DNA from: Kangiella spongicola
GTDB taxonomy: Bacteria; Pseudomonadota; Gammaproteobacteria; Enterobacterales; Kangiellaceae
Assembly (NCBI RefSeq): GCF_003194565.2
Contig: NZ_QICH01000002.1
Location: 558,001-622,000, forward strand
Direction: 5' to 3'
DNA length: 64,000 bases
The notes beneath the pieces were generated by a model. It was not told where the DNA came from. It worked only from the letters and a program-made list of their open reading frames with translations, and made no database searches. This document shows positions 47,175 to 56,760 of the stretch, piece after piece; within the stretch, counting starts at the first letter, position 1; each line of letters begins with the position of its first letter. A program made the position numbers and the translations under genes.

Positions 47175-47813
47175 ATGACTATCGCTTGCCCTCTTTGCTA
47201 TTCCTTAGATACACACCATTATTTTGAAGACAAAATGCGGAGTTATCGTAACTGTAGCGTGTGCCAGTTAATCTTTGTTCCAGAGCAATATCACGTCACT
47301 AACCAAGTGGAAAAGGAGATCTATGACTTACATCAGAACTCTCCTGAGGATGAGGGTTATCGAGGTTTTCTAAACAAACTTCTAATTCCGCTAAGTCAAA
47401 AGCTTACGCCACAAGCCCATGGATTAGACTTTGGCTGCGGATCAGGCCCAACCATAAAACCGATGTTGGAAGCGCAAGGATTTAAGGTAGATAACTACGA
47501 CATTTATTACTACAAGCAGGAAAAGCTTCTGCTAAAAAAATACGATTTCATCACCACCACTGAAGCCATAGAGCACTTTAATCAACCAAGAAAGGAGCTT
47601 GAGCTATTAGACTCGTTGCTGCGCTCTGGTGGCTACTTAGGCATTATGACCAAACGGCCGACTAACTTGGAGGCTTTTTCTCGCTGGCATTATAAAAATG
47701 ATCAGACGCACATCTGCTTTTTCTCAGAAAAGACTTTTTATTGGATAGCTAATTTATTCAACTATGACATCGAATTTCCGGGCTCTGATACCGTAATTTT
47801 GCAGAAATTATAA
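47175..47813 (+). CDS. Class I SAM-dependent methyltransferase with N-terminal zinc-ribbon
   Basis: 212 residues. The N-terminus has two CxxC pairs (CPLC, CSVC within 26 residues), a small zinc-ribbon. A methyltransferase domain follows with motif I GLDFGCGSGPT near residue 85, an acidic EAIEHF segment near 128 and SGGYLGIMTK near 155. It resembles methyltransferase_23-type proteins linked to nucleotide or polysaccharide modification, but the substrate cannot be named. ATG at 47175; divergent from uup. Confidence 0.85.
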   Translation: MTIACPLCYSLDTHHYFEDKMRSYRNCSVCQLIFVPEQYHVTNQVEKEIYDLHQNSPEDEGYRGFLNKLLIPLSQKLTPQAHGLDFGCGSGPTIKPMLEAQGFKVDNYDIYYYKQEKLLLKKYDFITTTEAIEHFNQPRKELELLDSLLRSGGYLGIMTKRPTNLEAFSRWHYKNDQTHICFFSEKTFYWIANLFNYDIEFPGSDTVILQKL

Positions 47814-47845
47814 GCGTTAATGATCTATTTGGTGCATGCACAAAA

Positions 47846-47871
47846 AAAAAGCGGCCAAACAGCCGCTTTTT
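47846..47871. terminator. Bidirectional terminator between the methyltransferase and DUF4097 genes
   Basis: AAAAAGCGGC-CAAACA-GCCGCTTTTT, 10-bp stem between convergent genes, with A and T tracts on either side. Confidence 0.92.
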
Positions 47872-47900
47872 AATTTATATCGAATATTTGCGATGAAGCA

Positions 47901-48668
47901 TTACTTCTTGTTGACGTCAATATCGCCATTTACGGTATCGAATTTTAGGCGCGCCCCGCCATTCTTGTAACTTCCTTTCATATCCGCGCCAACATACTGA
48001 CCTTCATCGACCTCAATTCCGAAGTCATTACTAAGATCACCATTGACCGTATCCGATTTGAGATCGAAACCATCATTTTCAGGTAAATAGACTTCGATAT
48101 CACCGTTCACAGTATCGCCTTTTAGACGGCTTGAGCTACTGAGTTTATCCACATACACTTTGACATTGCCATTAACGGTGCCAAATTTAACGTCATTAGC
48201 AACATTATCAATAACGATTTTGCCGTTCACGGTTTCAGCTTTTATCTCACCAGAAACACCGGAAATATTGATGCTACCGTTGACTGACTCTATTGAGTTG
48301 ATGCTCACACCTCTAGGCACTTTTAACTCAAAAGAAACTTCGCCGGAAGAGCCACCCCAGTTCATAAAGCCACCGGAGCTTATGTCGACTTCTATATCAA
48401 GGTCCTGCTTGGAATGCTTAACCTCAACTTTTACGTTTTCCAAATCATCAGCGCTATCAGCACGAACCGTGTAGTTTAGCTCGATCTCATCCTTATCCCA
48501 GCCTGTAACCTCGATACTACCGTTAATATTGCCTAAGTTGATATTGCCATTCTCAGCAAAATCATAGGTTTCAGAGTAACTTTTCGTTTCATCAGCTTGA
48601 AGCGCTAACGAAGCGAAACCTATAGCTACCGCTGAAACAAGGCCAACCCACTTTTGCATTGTGTTCAT
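47901..48668 (-). CDS. Secreted DUF4097-type beta-repeat protein
   Basis: 255 residues. Signal peptide (1 to about 25, LALQA), then a beta-solenoid built from seven imperfect units each containing (I/V)NG(S/K/N/D) followed by a beta strand (INGSIEV, VNGSINI, VNGKIVI, VNGNVKV, VNGDIEV, VNGDLSN, VNGDIDV). This is the DUF4097/adhesin-like fold seen in many bacterial envelope proteins. ATG at 48668 with GAGG 6 nt upstream. Periplasmic or surface location inferred; function unknown. Confidence 0.87.
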   Translation of the reverse strand: MNTMQKWVGLVSAVAIGFASLALQADETKSYSETYDFAENGNINLGNINGSIEVTGWDKDEIELNYTVRADSADDLENVKVEVKHSKQDLDIEVDISSGGFMNWGGSSGEVSFELKVPRGVSINSIESVNGSINISGVSGEIKAETVNGKIVIDNVANDVKFGTVNGNVKVYVDKLSSSSRLKGDTVNGDIEVYLPENDGFDLKSDTVNGDLSNDFGIEVDEGQYVGADMKGSYKNGGARLKFDTVNGDIDVNKK

Positions 48669-48733
48669 GTTTTACCTCAATTATTGCTACCATTTACTCT
48701 TTTGATGCAAACGGTAGCAAAAAGGTTTAGTTG

Positions 48734-50584
48734 TTATTTCTTACGATTAAAAATATCGCCGAGCTTGTCCTTCAACTTATCTTTTGCCTTATCTTCAAGC
48801 TCTTCTTTCTTTTTGTCGATTTTGTCTTGATACTCAGCCTTCAACAAAGCTTCAATATCAATGCTCGCTTTTGGCTCCGCCCATGTTCCCCTTAGCTCAA
48901 AAGGTAACTTTTTGCCTTGGAGTTTTGGGTATTTCTGCTCGACCAGCTCTTTAAGCTTGCCTTTCAAGGATAGCTGGAAATTACCCGCTAGGGTTTCTTG
49001 ATTAGCATTGGTCGATGCTTTTCCCACCAGATCAAATACTGGTGAGTTAAGTTTGAAGTCCGGTAGCTCGATTAATCCTTTATTGGCTTTAATATTACTG
49101 CTCAAATTGGCAAAGCTGGTTTTGCCACTGTAGTTTTGCTTGTTCAACGACTCCAAACTCAAGCCAGACTGGATGAGTTTCTCAATATCAATTCCGTTAA
49201 AGGCGCCGTCCGTTAATTGTAAATTACCTGTACCGCTAAGGTTCTGAAGCATTTCTTTTACGCCAGCCCCCTTGGTTTTCATGTTCAGGTCAAGCTCGCC
49301 TAATCCTGACAACTTATCCAGTTCAAAAAATGCCGCCAATAAATCGCCAATTTGAATATTGTTAAAATCTGGCTGTATTGACAAGGCTAGAGGCTTAGCC
49401 ACAAAGTTTATACTGGCTATGGTTTCCATATGCCCCTGAAAAGCATCCGCTTTAAAAGGATCGAGAAATAGCGTAGTGCCTTTATTTCTAAGGTTCGCCG
49501 ATACTTTGTTAAAAGTCGCGTTTTTCAAAACAAGTTCATCAACCTCTAACTGCCCTTTGACCCGTGCACGCTTTAAGAAATCGGCAATTGGCGATAAATC
49601 GAGTGGCTTAGTCTGTTTCGGTTTTTCCTCGCTAGCTGTCGCCGCCATCAATCCTTCAAGCTCTAAACGCTTTGCGCTCAACTTAACATCGATGTCTTTA
49701 AAAGAGCTGAAGCCAGCATTTAACTGGATGTTGATTGGTTGACCGTTTAGTCTAACCACGCCATGATGACTAAGCTGTGTGGTTTTCTCCGCCATACTAA
49801 GCTCAAGATCTCCGCTTAAGGCAATTTCCTTTAACTGTTCGCTTAGCCCCTCAAGTTCAGCCTCTAATTGGCTCACTTTAAACTTTTTGAAATCAGCACC
49901 GACCCAAAGATCGCCAGATAACCCCCACTCCGTCTTAGCGCCATCTGCTTGCAAAGTTCCTGTTGCTGAAATCGGCGTACTCGACCCTGGCGCAAAGTCG
50001 TTAACTTCGAGTTTGTTCAAGTGGAAACTTTGGCTTAACTTCTCAGAATAATCGTATTGGTTCAGTGTAAAATCTGTCAGCACCAAACTTTCTAAACTTA
50101 GACTTCCTTGCTTTGAGTTTGAGGATTCTGATGCTTCTTTTGTATCGCTTGTCTTAGTAGAAGGCGTTGACTCCTTGGCATTAACTAAAGCTTCTATATT
50201 AGAGCGTCCCTGATTATCGCGAAGCAGATTTAACTCAGCGCCAGACAACTCGACTGCGCCAACTTCAATGTCGCCACTAAATAAAGGCATTAGCTTGATA
50301 CTGGCCGCCACTTGATCCACTTTCATCAAGTGTTTATCGCTTTTAAAGCTTTGTGGTTGAGATAAGGTGATACCACCCGTTTCAATATGCAGCCACGGGA
50401 AAAAGCTTAGTGACAACTCCTGCTCAATGACTAAGTCTGCGCTGGTTTCAGTTTTGACTTTCTTAACTAACTGATTTTTGAGCTCGTCACTATTGAAGAA
50501 AATCACAGCGACAATGCCTAAAGCTAAAATTAGGACAATTAATGTGCTAACAATGCCCAATATCCATTTAAACAATCGTTTCAT
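48734..50584 (-). CDS. AsmA family protein
   Basis: About 616 residues. N-terminal transmembrane anchor (about residues 5-28; MKRLFKWILGIVSTLIVLIL), then a long periplasmic region with AsmA-like domains (SADLVIEQELSLSFFPWLHIETGGITLSQP and C-terminal NLSGTGNLQLTDGAFNGIDIEKL). The tail is highly charged (KIDKKKEELEDKAKDKLKDKL). AsmA-like proteins are implicated in outer-membrane lipid transport and biogenesis. Start chosen at ATG 50584. Single gene, no close partner. Confidence 0.9.
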   Translation of the reverse strand: MKRLFKWILGIVSTLIVLILALGIVAVIFFNSDELKNQLVKKVKTETSADLVIEQELSLSFFPWLHIETGGITLSQPQSFKSDKHLMKVDQVAASIKLMPLFSGDIEVGAVELSGAELNLLRDNQGRSNIEALVNAKESTPSTKTSDTKEASESSNSKQGSLSLESLVLTDFTLNQYDYSEKLSQSFHLNKLEVNDFAPGSSTPISATGTLQADGAKTEWGLSGDLWVGADFKKFKVSQLEAELEGLSEQLKEIALSGDLELSMAEKTTQLSHHGVVRLNGQPINIQLNAGFSSFKDIDVKLSAKRLELEGLMAATASEEKPKQTKPLDLSPIADFLKRARVKGQLEVDELVLKNATFNKVSANLRNKGTTLFLDPFKADAFQGHMETIASINFVAKPLALSIQPDFNNIQIGDLLAAFFELDKLSGLGELDLNMKTKGAGVKEMLQNLSGTGNLQLTDGAFNGIDIEKLIQSGLSLESLNKQNYSGKTSFANLSSNIKANKGLIELPDFKLNSPVFDLVGKASTNANQETLAGNFQLSLKGKLKELVEQKYPKLQGKKLPFELRGTWAEPKASIDIEALLKAEYQDKIDKKKEELEDKAKDKLKDKLGDIFNRKK

Positions 50585-50971
50585 AATCACTCGCAATATC
50601 AATAAGTTGGGATGTATATCTTAGAGTAACGCTAGTTGAGCAAGGTTCCAACCAAATTTCTCACGATTTGTTTGAACTATTTGTAAAATCTGTGGACTAA
50701 CCTAGTGAATAGATAAGATATTCTTTGTTGTTGTAAAAAATTGTTGTTAAAAATCTTTGTTGTTTATTAACTTAATAGATAAGTTGTTAGCCCGAAGTTC
50801 TACAATTGGAAATGTCGTGTGATAGATAAGTTGTAGGACTGTTTTTAAAGAGTTGATGTAAAGAGTTGTTACTTAAAAGTTGTTAGTCAAAAGAATCAGG
50901 CCACCTCATATGGGTGGCCTTTCTTTTTTGTGCTTAACTATTTTGCTAGTAGGATTCAACGAAGCCTATAA
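50585..50971. other. 387-bp gene-free region between the AsmA gene and glnS
   Basis: AT-rich, with repeated GTTGTT words and three related words ATAGATAAG at about 50710, 50775 and 50822. At its right end is a hairpin, AGGCCACC / GGTGGCCT, with a strong plus-strand T tract. No protein-coding ORF is credible. A small plus-strand RNA is possible but unproven. Confidence 0.5.
50898..50929. terminator. Terminator downstream of glnS, strongest on the plus strand
   Basis: AGGCCACC-TCATATG-GGTGGCCT, 8-bp stem. On the plus strand it is followed by TTCTTTTTT; on the minus strand (the glnS side) by a weaker GATTCTTTT. It serves glnS, but the stronger T tract points at a plus-strand transcript. Confidence 0.75.
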
Positions 50972-52654
50972 TTAACCATTCCAAGAATCACGTAACGTAA
51001 CCGTTCGATTCAGAATCAAACTATCCGCATTGTGCTCATAGCGATCGGTAGTGAAATAGCCTTCACGTTCAAACTGGAATCGTGTCTCTGGCTCTGCTTC
51101 CGCCACACTCGGCTCTACCATCGCCTTAATCACTTTTAACGAGTCAGGGTTAAGTGCTTGGTTAAAGTCATCCATTGCTCCTGGGTTTGGAACATTAAAC
51201 AAACGGTCATAAAGGCGGACTGTCGCTTCTTTGGCGTATTTCGCAGACACCCAATGGATCACGCCACGAACCTTACGCCCCTCAGGATTCTTACCCAAAG
51301 TATCTGGGTCGTAGGTACAATGAAGCTCTTTAACTTCACCGTTCTCGTCTAAAATCGCTTCATCGGCGCGGATAACATAAGCATTACGCAGGCGAACTTC
51401 ACCACCCTTAACCAAACGCTTATATTTTTTATTGGCGCTTTCGCGATAATCGGCACGATCAATATACAGCTCGCGCGTAAACGGTAATTCACGCGTCCCC
51501 ATCTCTTCAATCTTCGGATGGTTCATGCCTTCTAACATTTCTTCTTTGTCTTCTGGGTAGTTGGTGATAACAACCTTGATCGGATCTAACACCGCCATAC
51601 GACGTTCAACCGTATCGTTTAAGTCATTACGCACGGCATCTTCCAAAAGCGTCATGTCGGTAACACTATTGACCTTGCTTATACCCACCGCTGCACAGAA
51701 ATTACGAATTGATTGTGGTGTATAACCGCGACGGCGCATACCCGCAATCGTTGGCATACGAGGATCATCCCAGCCATCAACCTTGCCATCCTCAACCAGT
51801 TGAGTCAGTTTACGCTTAGAAGTGATAGTGTAAGCGAGGTTAAGTCGTGAAAATTCAATTTGTTGTGGGCGCGATGGAGCCGAAATATTGTCAAGTACCC
51901 AGTCATAAAGCGGTCGATTGACTTCAAATTCGAGCGTACACAAGGAGTGAGTAATGTGCTCAATAGAGTCAGAAATACAATGCGTAAAGTCATACATCGG
52001 GTAGATGCACCACTTATCGCCTGTGCGGATATGGTGTAAACGACGAATTCGGTATAAAACCGGATCACGCATCAACATATTCGGGTGCGCCATGTCGATC
52101 TTTGCGCGCAAGACCATCTGCCCATCGGCATATTTGCCGGCCTTCATATTACGGAAAAGCTCTAGGCTTTCTTCCGTCGGACGATCACGATAAGGGCTGT
52201 TTTTGCCTGGAGTTTGGAAGTTACCACGATTTTTAGCTATATCTTCCGCTGGCTGCTCATCAACATAAGCCAAGCCCTTATTGATCAACTCTTCAGCGAA
52301 ATTATACAAATCATCAAAATAATCCGAGGCATGACGAATTTCACCTTCCCATTCAAAGCCTAGCCAGCTGACGTCTTCTTGAATAGAACGCGCGAACTCT
52401 TCGCTTTCTTTGGCCGGGTTTGTATCGTCAAAGCGTAAATTACAGGGTGCTTGGTAGTCTTCGGCAATTCCAAAATTCAAACAAATCGATTTGGCGTGAC
52501 CGACGTGCAGATAACCGTTTGGCTCTGGCGGGAAACGCGTATGAACTCGCCCATCGTTTTTACCCTCAGCCAGATCTTGGTTGATCTTGTTGCGGATAAA
52601 GTTGGTTGGCGTTGAATTTTCAGTGGTTTTTTCCGTTGATTTTGTCTCTGACAT
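50972..52654 (-). CDS. glnS: Glutaminyl-tRNA synthetase
   Basis: Class I synthetase charging tRNA-Gln. HIGH motif appears as YLHVGHAKS within [17 protein letters not shown]; the KMSKS equivalent is TSKRK ([11 protein letters not shown]). 560 residues with the complete anticodon-binding beta-barrels. ATG at 52654 (MSETKSTEK) is preferred; an in-frame GTG five codons upstream (52669) is also possible because no strong ribosome binding site separates them. Monocistronic, ending at the hairpin near 50900. Confidence 0.96.
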   Translation of the reverse strand: MSETKSTEKTTENSTPTNFIRNKINQDLAEGKNDGRVHTRFPPEPNGYLHVGHAKSICLNFGIAEDYQAPCNLRFDDTNPAKESEEFARSIQEDVSWLGFEWEGEIRHASDYFDDLYNFAEELINKGLAYVDEQPAEDIAKNRGNFQTPGKNSPYRDRPTEESLELFRNMKAGKYADGQMVLRAKIDMAHPNMLMRDPVLYRIRRLHHIRTGDKWCIYPMYDFTHCISDSIEHITHSLCTLEFEVNRPLYDWVLDNISAPSRPQQIEFSRLNLAYTITSKRKLTQLVEDGKVDGWDDPRMPTIAGMRRRGYTPQSIRNFCAAVGISKVNSVTDMTLLEDAVRNDLNDTVERRMAVLDPIKVVITNYPEDKEEMLEGMNHPKIEEMGTRELPFTRELYIDRADYRESANKKYKRLVKGGEVRLRNAYVIRADEAILDENGEVKELHCTYDPDTLGKNPEGRKVRGVIHWVSAKYAKEATVRLYDRLFNVPNPGAMDDFNQALNPDSLKVIKAMVEPSVAEAEPETRFQFEREGYFTTDRYEHNADSLILNRTVTLRDSWNG

Positions 52655-52763
52655 ATTGGAATTGCTCACACAGTATCAAGTTGATTAAACTAAGCTCAAA
52701 GGCTTGCTAGCCTAAGAATCGGCAAATGTATAACGCAAGCTAGCGATTTTAACGAGAATTAAG

Positions 52764-52786
52764 GCCTAATGCGATAGCTATTAGGC
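52764..52786 (-). terminator. Possible terminator after the MCE operon
   Basis: GCCTAAT-GCGATAGCT-ATTAGGC, 7-bp stem 33 nt past the lipoprotein stop, with only a short T-rich stretch on the minus strand. Confidence 0.4.
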
Positions 52787-52818
52787 TAAATGTGGGGCTT
52801 GAGCGTAAAAAAGCAAGC

Positions 52819-53388
52819 TTAGGGTTGTTGGATAAGCTGCGCTATTTTCTTCGCCAGCTGCTTTATAAGAAGACGCTCAGCAGTTACCGCGGCAGCATAA
52901 CCATCCCCTTCGAGAGCCTCTCGCAAGGCAAAAGAGCGTACTACCGATGGGCCATCCTTTCTGCTCAAGGTCACTTTGGCCTCAAGGAAAGCTGAAGAAT
53001 CATCAAAACTGGCGTCGAGCCGCTTGATGTCTAACTGAATCGACACCTCAACCTGATCAGATTTACGCCACGGGAACTCAAATACATTGTTGGTGTTGAG
53101 TTCGATCGCTAAGTCATGCTGTAACGAGCTGATAATCAAGCCGCGTAAGTCTGAAGCCCAGCGGTCAAACTCCGAAAAGATGATTTGGCTTGAGTTGGTT
53201 CGAATCGCTATTTGAGGCTTCTGTAAATAATCCGCCACCGATACCGGGCCTAGGCCGACACGCAAGTTGCCCGTTTTCTCAGCATCACTAAATTCATTTT
53301 CCAGTAAGTAAAAATTAGCGCTTGGCGAGCGAGTCGAGCAGCCGCCTAACGTAAGTGCCATAAACAAACCAATCAAAAGATACTTCAT
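52819..53388 (-). CDS. ABC-type transport auxiliary lipoprotein (PqiC/DUF330-like)
   Basis: 189 residues with a lipoprotein signal (MKYLLIGLFMALTLGGC; Cys17 in LGGC). The mature protein matches the ABC transport auxiliary family that pairs with MCE proteins (YLLENEF, LGPVSVADYLQKPQI, WASDLRGLI). Outer-membrane or periplasmic partner of the MCE protein. ATG overlaps the MCE gene stop by four bases (ATGA), so it is the last gene of the four-gene lipid-transport operon. Confidence 0.88.
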   Translation of the reverse strand: MKYLLIGLFMALTLGGCSTRSPSANFYLLENEFSDAEKTGNLRVGLGPVSVADYLQKPQIAIRTNSSQIIFSEFDRWASDLRGLIISSLQHDLAIELNTNNVFEFPWRKSDQVEVSIQLDIKRLDASFDDSSAFLEAKVTLSRKDGPSVVRSFALREALEGDGYAAAVTAERLLIKQLAKKIAQLIQQP

Positions 53389-54356
53389 TGCTTATCCTTA
53401 CCGTAAATTAACGCCTCAGGGTGTCTTTCAACATAATCCGTCAATACTCGAATCGAATGTGCGGCTTTAGAAAGCTCTTCAAGGGTTTGATTAAGCTGAT
53501 ACTGCAGTTCAGAATCTTGGCCATAGGAGTGCTCGATTGAGTTCACCAATTTTTCGGTGTCGTTAAGCACCCGCTCTAAACTGCTAAAGCTTCGCTCCAA
53601 ACTGGTGACTAACTTAGGTACCCGTTGATTTAAGCTTTGCGCCAGTGTTTGGTACTCGTCCATGGTTTGTTTAAACTCTGCTGCGACTGGTTTTATTTCC
53701 TTATTAAAGGTATCCGCAACCTGTCGGTATTGGATCATGGTCGCGTTGAAGTTATTCAAACTGCTCTGTAAATCAGTTTCTGAGATTAAGCTATTGGCGT
53801 TTTCCAACAAGGTATTCATATTATTGGCAACGTCCGCCAGTGGTAGCTTTGAAACTTCATCTGCAAACAGACTTAATGCGCTTGGGGCAGTCGGAAACTC
53901 AGGAATATCCTTAATTACGCCAAGCTTTCTGATCGGGATGTCGGGCCTGAATTCCAGAGCGATGCGCATTCTTCCTGTGACTAAACTTTGCGTTTCCAAG
54001 GTGCCTTTTAAACCCTTTTCGACAATGCGCTCAGTAATATTTTCTATCTTCTCATCGTGATCATTAAGCCCCTTGAAGCTGTCGGGGTAGATATTGACGT
54101 AAACAGGTGTAAAAATATCCAAAGTATTGGGGTCTGAAATCACTTCTATTTTTTTGACCGAGCCGACTTTGACGCCTTTATAAACCACTGGCGAGCCTTG
54201 GTCGAGACCGGCTAAAGAGCCATCGAAAAACATCACAAATTCTTTCACAGGCTCATTAAATCGAGCCTTTGCAAAAAGCACAATAGCGCCCACAAGCAGA
54301 ACAATAGCGCCTAAAACAAAGCCACCGATTGCCGTCGATTGAGATTTATTACTCAT
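53385..54356 (-). CDS. MCE-domain (MlaD-like) lipid-transport substrate-binding protein
   Basis: 323 residues: N-terminal transmembrane helix (about 8-29), one MCE/MlaD domain (about 40-120; DGSLAGLDQGSPVVYKGVKVGSV), then a long helical C-terminal region (about 170-320, heptad-rich) predicted to form a periplasmic bundle or tunnel. Such proteins hexamerise to shuttle lipids between membranes. ATG at 54356 is preceded directly by AAGG and further by GAGAG. Confidence 0.92.
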   Translation of the reverse strand: MSNKSQSTAIGGFVLGAIVLLVGAIVLFAKARFNEPVKEFVMFFDGSLAGLDQGSPVVYKGVKVGSVKKIEVISDPNTLDIFTPVYVNIYPDSFKGLNDHDEKIENITERIVEKGLKGTLETQSLVTGRMRIALEFRPDIPIRKLGVIKDIPEFPTAPSALSLFADEVSKLPLADVANNMNTLLENANSLISETDLQSSLNNFNATMIQYRQVADTFNKEIKPVAAEFKQTMDEYQTLAQSLNQRVPKLVTSLERSFSSLERVLNDTEKLVNSIEHSYGQDSELQYQLNQTLEELSKAAHSIRVLTDYVERHPEALIYGKDKQ

Positions 54357-54401
54357 CCTTTATAGCTCTCTTCACGTAAACACCTTTTTAGTCATTGTTT
54401 T

Positions 54402-55199
54402 CTAACCACCCTCACCACGAGTTAGGAAGTTTCGCACAGTCTCGCTTTCACAGTTGCTCACCAAATCATTAGGGTTGCCAGTAGTGAGCATTGTTTTACT
54501 GTCAGCATCCAAAAACACCGAGTTATTGCCTATGGCGAAAATACTCGCGAGCTCATGTGTCACCACCACAAAAGTGCAGCCAAGATTATCTCTTAGCTGT
54601 AATATTAGATCATCCAGCATGCGAGCGCTAATCGGATCGAGCCCTGCCGAAGGTTCATCTAAAAACAATAACTCTGGCTCAAGCGCCAGCGCACGAGCCA
54701 ACCCCGCACGTTTGCGCATGCCACCACTAATCTCCGAAGGGTAATAATCTTCGAAACCACTTAAACCGACTAAAGCCAGCTTTAACGAAGCTAAGTGTTT
54801 GATATCACTCGGTGATAAATCGGTAAACTCGCCTAAAGGCAAGGCGATATTTTCCGCAAGCGTCATGGAGCTCCACAAAGCACCGCTTTGGTATAACACC
54901 CCACAGCGTTGCATCAGCGCCTGGCGCTTTGAGTCCTGGGTCTGCCAAAAATCTACGTACTCACTACCATCTTGGCCAATCGCCTCGTCGCTTCGAAACA
55001 AAACGCGTCCCGCTGCCGGCTCTTTTAAGCCAATAAAATGCTTCAATAGCGTACTTTTTCCGCAGCCACTGCCCCCCATAATGATGAAAATATCCTGTGG
55101 CTTGATATCGAAAGTTAAATCCCTTTGCACCACAAAGTTATCATAAGCCATGGTTAAGTCTTCGACTTTAATAATGCTGTTGTCCGTTGGTTGGGTCAT
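54402..55199 (-). CDS. ABC transporter ATP-binding protein (MlaF-like)
   Basis: 265 residues. Walker A GGSGCGKSTLLKHF near residue 41, signature SGGMRKRAGLARAL near 159, Walker B LLFLDEPSAGLDP near 180, switch His in VVTHELAS. It is the MlaF-type cytoplasmic ATPase energising the MCE lipid transporter and follows the permease gene by 2 nt. ATG at 55199. Confidence 0.95.
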   Translation of the reverse strand: MTQPTDNSIIKVEDLTMAYDNFVVQRDLTFDIKPQDIFIIMGGSGCGKSTLLKHFIGLKEPAAGRVLFRSDEAIGQDGSEYVDFWQTQDSKRQALMQRCGVLYQSGALWSSMTLAENIALPLGEFTDLSPSDIKHLASLKLALVGLSGFEDYYPSEISGGMRKRAGLARALALEPELLFLDEPSAGLDPISARMLDDLILQLRDNLGCTFVVVTHELASIFAIGNNSVFLDADSKTMLTTGNPNDLVSNCESETVRNFLTRGEGG

Positions 55200-55201
55200 T
55201 A

Positions 55202-56320
55202 TTAAATCCCTAATAAGCTAGTGATGATGGCAAAAAGCCCATCGATAACAATGATAAAGACCACACCAGCGACTACAGCAGAAGTTGCAGCATCACCCAC
55301 AGCCGAGGCGCTTCGCCCTGAGTGCATACCGTTCATGCAGCCAGTTATGGCAATCACGATACCAAATATAAAGGCCTTTATTAGCCCCAAGCTAATATCG
55401 GTCATATCGACAGCATTTAAGGTTTGCTGCCAATATTCTGTAAAGCTCAAGCCCATAGCGCCAATACTTATCACGGCACCACCGAGGATCCCAAGGACAT
55501 TGGCGTACAAACATAACAGCGGCATCATAATGACCAATGCGATGATCCGTGGCAGAACAAGAAAGTCCATTGGGGATATACCCAAAGTTCTATAGGCATC
55601 GATTTCTTCGTTAACTTGCATGGTGCCGATTCTGGCGGCAAAGGCAGCGCCCGTTCGACCAGCCATGATAATGCCAGTCATCATGCAGCCCATTTCACGT
55701 ACCATAGCGATACCGACCAAGTCAGCGACATAAATTTCAGCGCCAAATTGCTTTAACTGCACCGCGCCGACAAAGGCCAAAATTATCCCTACCAAAACGC
55801 TGATCAAAGTCACAATAGGCAAGGCTTCTGGCCCAGTATCGGATAAGATGTCTCTTAAGTCTGTTGCTCGAAAACGTGCACGCCCTCGTAACAAGCGATA
55901 AAAACTTTTGACGCTTTCACCAAGAAAACAGAAAAAACTGATTGCTTCGCGATAATCCGTAATCGCTTTATCGCCAAGAAAAGATAGAAATGATTGTTCT
56001 TCTTTGTTTTTGCCGGAGCCTTCGCGTTCAGGTACGGTTCGCGCCAATTTCAGAAGCTCGAGCACACCTTGCGGAAAAGCTTGAAACTTTAAGCTAAGAT
56101 CGCGCTGCTGCGCCTCTTGATCGAGTCGCAATAAGAGGCTGACTAAGGAGCTATCCCACGCCTCAATAGAGCCGCCATCGATGGTGCCAAAAGGCTCTTG
56201 CCTAAAATCATTAAGAATAGAATCAGCAACTTGGCTGTCGCAATTAATCGTCCAGCGCCCCGAGAGCCTCAGCTGACCAGCATCACCGTCATTTTTGATC
56301 TGATATTGGCTACCACTCAT
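55202..56320 (-). CDS. STAS-domain MlaE-family ABC permease
   Basis: 372 residues. N-terminal STAS-like domain (about 8-100, with GGSIEAWDSSLVSLLLRL), then a MlaE-family permease (about 140-370; GRTGAAFAARIGTMQVNEEIDAYRTLG and the final GRSASAVGDAATSAVVAGV). Fusion of STAS and permease replaces a separate MlaB protein. First gene of the operon permease-ATPase-MCE-lipoprotein. ATG at 56320. Likely exports or retrieves lipids at the envelope; direction unknown. Confidence 0.93.
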   Translation of the reverse strand: MSGSQYQIKNDGDAGQLRLSGRWTINCDSQVADSILNDFRQEPFGTIDGGSIEAWDSSLVSLLLRLDQEAQQRDLSLKFQAFPQGVLELLKLARTVPEREGSGKNKEEQSFLSFLGDKAITDYREAISFFCFLGESVKSFYRLLRGRARFRATDLRDILSDTGPEALPIVTLISVLVGIILAFVGAVQLKQFGAEIYVADLVGIAMVREMGCMMTGIIMAGRTGAAFAARIGTMQVNEEIDAYRTLGISPMDFLVLPRIIALVIMMPLLCLYANVLGILGGAVISIGAMGLSFTEYWQQTLNAVDMTDISLGLIKAFIFGIVIAITGCMNGMHSGRSASAVGDAATSAVVAGVVFIIVIDGLFAIITSLLGI

Positions 56321-56451
56321 TAGCTATTGCAAGGCCCCACGCACGTTGGTTAAGTTGTTGATGATTATGATTTTTCCATGACTATTCTGACATAGTAGCT
56401 AACCGCGCTAACTGTAGCAACTGGTGTATTGACGCTGTCGCTTTTCTTTTT

Positions 56452-56460
56452 TGTTACAAT
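56452..56460 (+). promoter_or_regulatory. Possible extended -10 promoter of xseB-ispA-dxs
   Basis: TGTTACAAT contains TACAAT with an upstream TG, an extended -10, 43 nt before the xseB ATG. A TTGACG at 56429-56434 is 20 bp upstream, too far for a normal -35, consistent with reliance on the extended -10. Confidence 0.4.
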
Positions 56461-56503
56461 ATAGGACAATAGCCACCCTTAATGAATCCTCATAAAAAGA
56501 CCT

Positions 56504-56752
56504 ATGCCTACAAAACAATCTTCCAAAACAAACTTCGAAACTCAACTAACCGAGTTAGAGTCTATTGTTGATCAATTAGAGTCGGGCGAATTGCCGTTGG
56601 AAGATGCGTTAAAAGTCTTTGAAAAAGGGGTTAAATTGTCTCGCCAATGTCAGCAATTACTGTCTGAAGCTGAGCAGAAAGTCACTATCTTGATGGGCAG
56701 TGACTCAATGAAGAGCGAAGAACAAGACTTCGACAGCTCCGAGCAAGAATAA
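56504..56752 (+). CDS. xseB: Exodeoxyribonuclease VII small subunit
   Basis: 82 residues, helical. FETQLTELESIVDQLESGELPLEDALKVFEKGVKLSRQC is the family signature; the C-terminal tail is acidic and dispensable. Subunit that assembles on XseA (not in this window). First gene of xseB-ispA-dxs, the usual proteobacterial trio. Confidence 0.96.
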   Translation: MPTKQSSKTNFETQLTELESIVDQLESGELPLEDALKVFEKGVKLSRQCQQLLSEAEQKVTILMGSDSMKSEEQDFDSSEQE

Positions 56753-56760
56753 TCTTCATC

